From assembly GCF_036711975.1 (NCBI RefSeq), contig NC_091966.1, forward strand, positions 32,991,501-33,055,500: DNA of 64,000 nt, given 5' to 3'. Positions within the stretch are counted from its first letter, which is position 1, and each line of letters opens with the position of its first letter. Positions 59,780 to 64,000 of the stretch are shown here, one piece after another. The position numbers were made by a program, and so were the translations under genes. Source of the stretch: Onthophagus taurus. Lineage: Eukaryota; Arthropoda; Insecta; Coleoptera; Scarabaeidae. Below the pieces are notes generated by a model that saw only the letters and a list, made by a program, of their open reading frames with translations, searched no databases and was not told where the DNA came from.

Positions 59780-61195
59780 GACCAACCAACCTTGCACCGC
59801 GACCCTAAGGATCTATTGTACCTCGATAGATATTATTATCAAATTTCACCGTGCAGTCCAATGCTCTTAACGAACATTAATACCTTGCTCAGTAAAAGGT
59901 CATTCAGATCCTTTGGGGAGATAAACTGCGAATCAAAAATTGAGAATCTGATACGGTTAACGGCAGGGCAGTGGCATATAGTCGGCATTGAACATCGTCG
60001 GCTAAACCCAACAAGTTGAGGTGTGCTTTTAATCGGCAATGCCCAGTAAAGACACCCATTAGAACTTTTATGCTGCTACGAGCAAGTCCTAAAATATTCC
60101 CGGGTTTGACAGTGGTTTGATGTTAATAAGCACCTTAGCATGTTTCATTCCAGGAGAACTGGTCCACAGCAGGTGAAGTTTCTCTTCAGCCGACAGTCCA
60201 ATTCTATATTTGGCCGTCGCAAATGATACACCAACTGTTGGTTCCGGCCCCACAAACGCTTTAGCGTTGCCCTCTCGTGCTAGCTCATCTGCCGCTTCAT
60301 TGCCAGCAACCCCAGAGTGACCCGGGACCCAGATCAGAGAAACTCTGTTATCACAACTCAGTGTGTTTAATGTTCTCTTACAATCATTAACCAGAGCCGA
60401 CACCGTTTTCACGGCTTGCAGGTCTGAGAAAATTCGTACTGTCATGTTCTTCACCCCTCTCTCAAGAAGGATTTTAGCACCCATGTCAATAGCAAATACT
60501 TCCGCCTGGAATACAGTACAGTACGTACTCAGGCTGCAAGCTTGCTTAATTCGAGGTATTTGGCAGTATACTCCAGCTCCGACCCCTTCCGGCGTTTTTG
60601 ATCCATCTGTGAACATGCAAATATCTGCCTGAATCGTTTTCGATCCAGGACTGCCGCTCAGGCAGTACAATCTGGTATCGAGCATTAATCACTGATGGTG
60701 ATCCCGCCAAATCTGACGGCATTAATAGCACAGTATCAGAGCTTATAATGTATTCCGCAGCCCATTGGTAGGACATGCCGGAACAATTTTTAATGGTTGT
60801 TCTAGCCACGTTCTCTGTATGCAAATGCAGAGGATATAGGCCAAGCAGAACTTACATTGTTAGAGTTAGCGTTATGCTTATCGCACCAGAGATTGCCAAT
60901 CCAGCTACTCGTTGAATTCGTGAAAGTTTACTGATAACTGAAATCTGTCGGACTTTCCTATACCAAGCTGCTGCTCCGTATGTGATCATAGGTCTAACCA
61001 CAGTCACATACAGCCAGTACAGTCTTTCAAGGGTAAGACTCCAATTTTTTCCACAAAGACTGCGACAAATCCACAAGGATAGTCTAGCTTTGTGCAACAC
61101 TCCCTGCAAATGTCCATTCCATGACAAGGTTTTGTCTAGGATTACTCCTAGATATTTGACTTCCTTTGAGAAAGGAATTTATGGCTGCTATATAC
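59780..61195 (-). pseudogene. 5'-truncated R1/I-type LINE with RNase H domain
   Basis: Minus strand from 61,195 downward: the RT end (LSWNGHLQGVLHKARLSLWI, RLYWLYVTVVRPMITYGAAA) and then a well-preserved RNase H domain (60,685-60,089). Its catalytic residues are all visible: D in FTDGSK, E in AEVFAIDMGA, D in FSDLQAV, and H/D in WVPGHSGVAGNEAADELA. After it comes the tail TGHCRLKAHLNLLGLADDV. The RNase H frame is open for about 198 residues, while the RT part has frame breaks. The copy begins abruptly near 61,195, the usual 5' truncation of a LINE insertion. Confidence 0.85.
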
Positions 61196-61199
61196 TATA

Positions 61200-63230
61200 G
61201 GAATTTTTTTGATTAGAATGGCCCCATTAACACTATATCTATTAGACGTTTAATTAAAAATAATTCGCGTCTTTAATTTTGTTAAGATTATTGTAAAATG
61301 AGGTAAGATATTGATAAAATACCACTTCCAGTTATGGGGTTCGAGTGTAATTCACGATCTGAATGTTTCTTATAATTTTAATCGTTCATGCAATATTTCA
61401 TTTGTTTAATTTATTTATAAACGGTAATATAACAAGTTAATGATATACCCAGAAATGCGAAAAAAGACCAACATGTCTCCCAACCCAACTCATCAAGTCG
61501 ATAACAAATCCGTGCGCAAATGGGAAATCTTAGAACAGTATTGTTGCCAAGGCCAAGTCAATCCTTTGAAAATTCCGCCTCGAAGAAGTCGATGAGAAAA
61601 TCTCGGCGTAGATACGGAAACCAACCTGTGTTTGATGATGATATGAGAAATACCTTCGAAAACGTTTTTCCATTAATATCATAATACCTACTAGAAGAAA
61701 GCCGTCAAAATCTTAGTCATGACACTGCCTGAATATCATGCTGCTTACTTGCAATACAATTGGTAAAGCTAGAATGGTGCTCTTGAGCAATATTAAAGTC
61801 TTACTAAAATGGTTTGTCCACAATGATCAGAATAAAATGACAAAAATATATGGAAACCCTATTTTAGAACGCTGACAACATAAATTATCGAAAGGAGAAA
61901 TTGATAGAATTCGGCCAGAGGCACTAACTGGAAGTAAGTGTAAGCTTGATCAAAACTACATCAATCACCACGTGAACCCGGGCTTATCAAACCTGATATC
62001 GAACTGCTGACACTCATTGCTCATTCACTACAACAAACTAACAGGAGATAAATAAGGATGATTTAACCACGATCTTCGCCCAAACGTTAATAGTTATCTT
62101 GGACCAGGGTTCTAAACAGTTAGCTTCCAGTTGGAATAGCAGATTAACCTAACTCCAACGGTAGAACACTGTTCCTTTTTAGGCCCAACTTGGTTCTACT
62201 GGATTGTTGAGCGAGATTGAGACATTAAAGAAGGATAGTATCTAAAAAATCGATTACTATACCGAAGAAAATTATGGGTGTTGATTAAAAGTTGTGGTTT
62301 AGCTATGTTAGTCCAGCATCGACCTCACCCGATTTGTATTGACCAACAAAATCTAGTGATAGTCAACTAGTAGTCAGCTGTCTTCTTGTATATTTGATCC
62401 AGGTGCTTGGCTATTTGCTAATAACATGAAATTTTTTTCCTTGTTCCTAATATGGGCGATAGTGCTATTTTAGAGGATGACTTTGTCGGCTTTGCTATAT
62501 TTAGATTACCATTTTGTGGTAATATATGGTTCAATATAAAATATGGTTATTAAGTTCTTAAACACTTAATATTGGTTGTAATATTACTATTATTATTACT
62601 AAATTTATTGCAAAATTATAAAAAAAAAACAGCATTTCAAAGCATCTCATAACTCATAATATGATCGTACATGGTAGCATCTTCAATTTTGGAAGTATTG
62701 TATGGAACGTTTAATACTTTGTTTAAGTTGTTTTCTATTATTATATCTTCCAGAATGAGATGTGCAGAAGCGGCTTTAACAACATGAGTAGAGTAACTAT
62801 GTATATGACTGAAATTTTCGGAATGCTCATACTTCGCCAATGAAAAGCTTATGGATCTCTGCTTATGTTTAAAATGTATAGTGTTACGACATAGTTGTGG
62901 TAGGAATAACAATTGTGGGGAATGAGTTATGGAAAATATTGTTGGCAAAACTAGAATGTTTTAACTTAGCATTATAAATTATATTTGATAGTTCAATTAT
63001 TAATTTAAGTAAAGATAGGCATGTGTTAGGTAGCAACCTAAATGTTTTCTGGAAGCTATAAAAATAGTAAATGCCAACCTCCTGAATATTACTTGCGATG
63101 CTACTTGGAATAAACTGATACCAACACAAATATAAACAAAAATAGTAACATCATTTAGAACAATATGGAATTTCTCAAACTATGCTGATCATATACAGTA
63201 ATATTTAAACGAAATAAAATTAACGTCAAT
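61200..63230. other. Intergenic, possible decayed retroelement
   Basis: Many stops in all frames. Around 62,090 a plus-strand stretch reads VILDQGSKQL, faintly like the LLDQGSQ active site of BEL/Pao-type retroelement proteases. This alone is not enough to assign a family. No gene was recognised. Confidence 0.3.
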
Positions 63231-63247
63231 GTTTTGTGATTCATTAT

Positions 63248-63253
63248 TTTATT
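63248..63253 (-). terminator. DIS3: Poly(A) signal of DIS3
   Basis: AATAAA on the minus strand 66 bases after the DIS3 stop codon. Confidence 0.6.
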
Positions 63254-63318
63254 GAAAAATCAATTATAAACCATAAATCATTAAAAAAAACATACAATTT
63301 TAAAATATTAAATCATAT

Positions 63319-64000
63319 TTATCGATTTTTTTTCATTTTCTTCCGCCTTTTAGGTGGACTAGCCCTTAAATCTTCTTGATCATCTCCTGGTTTTAAAGGT
63401 GCCACACTGAACCCTTCAATAAATGGTTTAACCAACTGAAGAACGAATTTTTCGTGCTGAATATTATTCGAATCCAAACTTATTCGAACCGTAACCGGAT
63501 CGAAAGCGTGAAAAACAATATCGCCACATTTTTGTGTATGATCTTCCTCGTTGTATTCGAAAATGCTTAATTTCTCTTCACCCTTTTTCCCCAGATAAAG
63601 CGTCGATTCCAAGCCGAATTTTGGAATTAAAATTTGTAAAGCGTTTTTACGAACGTACAAAACGTAACCTTCTTCATCTTCAATTTTTCCACGAAAAAAT
63701 AACTAAAAAAAAATTAATAAAATTACAGTCTTTTTTATTTATATTTTTTAATTTTACGTGGGTGTTAAAAGCTATGGAAGCTCGTCCAGCATATTGAGCC
63801 ATTCGATTCCTGTAATTTAAATTTTGACACAAGTCGCTAGTTTTTCTTTTATCTAATAAATCAGGATATGTTGAGTCAGAACCCACTGAAACTGCAAGAA
63901 GTCGATGGACTATTATATCGGCATATCTTCGAATTGGTGAAGTAAAATGCGTATAAAGCGGAACAGCTAAACCGTAATGAAAAAATTCGGCTTTTGTGAA
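63319..64000 (-). CDS. DIS3: DIS3/Rrp44 exosome exoribonuclease, C-terminal exons (partial)
   Basis: Two exons are visible: from the window edge (64000) to 63758, and 63702 to 63319, joined by a 55-bp intron. The upstream exon carries the end of the RNB catalytic domain ([20 protein letters not shown], the conserved TSPIRRYxD block, then [20 protein letters not shown] and MAQYAGRAS). The last exon encodes the S1-type RNA-binding domain ([44 protein letters not shown]) and ends in a basic tail ([13 protein letters not shown]). DIS3 is the processive 3'-5' hydrolytic subunit of the RNA exosome in nucleus and cytosol. The PIN domain, cold-shock domains and most of RNB lie beyond the window. A minus-strand AATAAA at 63248-63253 is the likely poly(A) signal. 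Confidence 0.96.

Larger units (their letters stand above)
57479..59780. other. Intergenic region between CNOT1 and the LINE
   Basis: The first 310 bp are the CNOT1 3' UTR (AATAAA at 57789-57794). The rest is AT-rich, with a foldback repeat at 58,314-58,720. Two overlapping short open frames on each strand at 59,494-59,760 show no known domain. Confidence 0.45.

Noticed and set aside
62060..62240. Possible BEL/Pao protease (VILDQGSKQL)
   Set aside because: A single weak motif with flanking stops; not enough to annotate an LTR retrotransposon, and no LTRs were seen.

Overview
This is a window of an insect nuclear genome. The evidence is AT-rich DNA, short introns of about 45-60 bp beside much longer repeat-filled ones, GT-AG splicing, AATAAA poly(A) signals, an intron-containing tRNA-Tyr, and a dense load of decayed LINEs and DNA transposons. 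A holometabolous insect, most likely a beetle, fits best, but the species is not determinable by eye. Gene models were built by reading exon frames across splice sites; every junction given keeps the frame.

Layout. About 1-6,000: degraded repeats, including a piggyBac transposase remnant, ending in a GC-rich promoter-like island. 6,598-8,468 (+): six-exon coiled-coil protein (531 aa), not identified. About 8,560-17,880: intergenic, with a Tc1-type remnant, two LINE remnants and GC-rich islands near 13.3-14.1 kb. 17,929-19,973 (+): parvin, with an unusual 210-residue N-terminal extension. 20,300-25,975: repeats. 25,976-26,070 (-): tRNA-Tyr with a 23-nt intron. 27,096-28,166: a striking composite of two hAT-like miniature elements flanking four 173-bp satellite monomers. 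29,675-31,100: a second terminal-inverted-repeat element carrying decayed relatives of the same satellite. 32,046-34,753 (+): CRAL-TRIO lipid-binding protein (338 aa). 34,890-36,175 (-): Torsin-4A-like membrane AAA+ protein (410 aa). 37,047-57,478 (+): complete CNOT1, the scaffold of the CCR4-NOT deadenylase (nine exons, 2,377 aa). Its introns hold LINE debris, a Russian-doll nest of DNA transposons (51.7-55.2 kb) and, on the opposite strand, a small nested C2H2 zinc-finger gene (49,659-49,922). 59,780-61,195 (-): a 5'-truncated R1/I-type LINE with an RNase H domain. 63,319-64,000 (-): the C-terminal exons of DIS3/Rrp44, running off the right edge.

CNOT1 and DIS3 both act in mRNA decay, parvin in integrin adhesion, the CRAL-TRIO protein in lipid-ligand transport and the torsin-like protein in the ER/nuclear envelope. 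They are unlinked housekeeping genes, not a pathway cluster. The most unusual content is in the repeats: a satellite array packaged between two transposon copies with exact target-site bookkeeping, and a homologous satellite inside an unrelated transposon 1.5 kb away.
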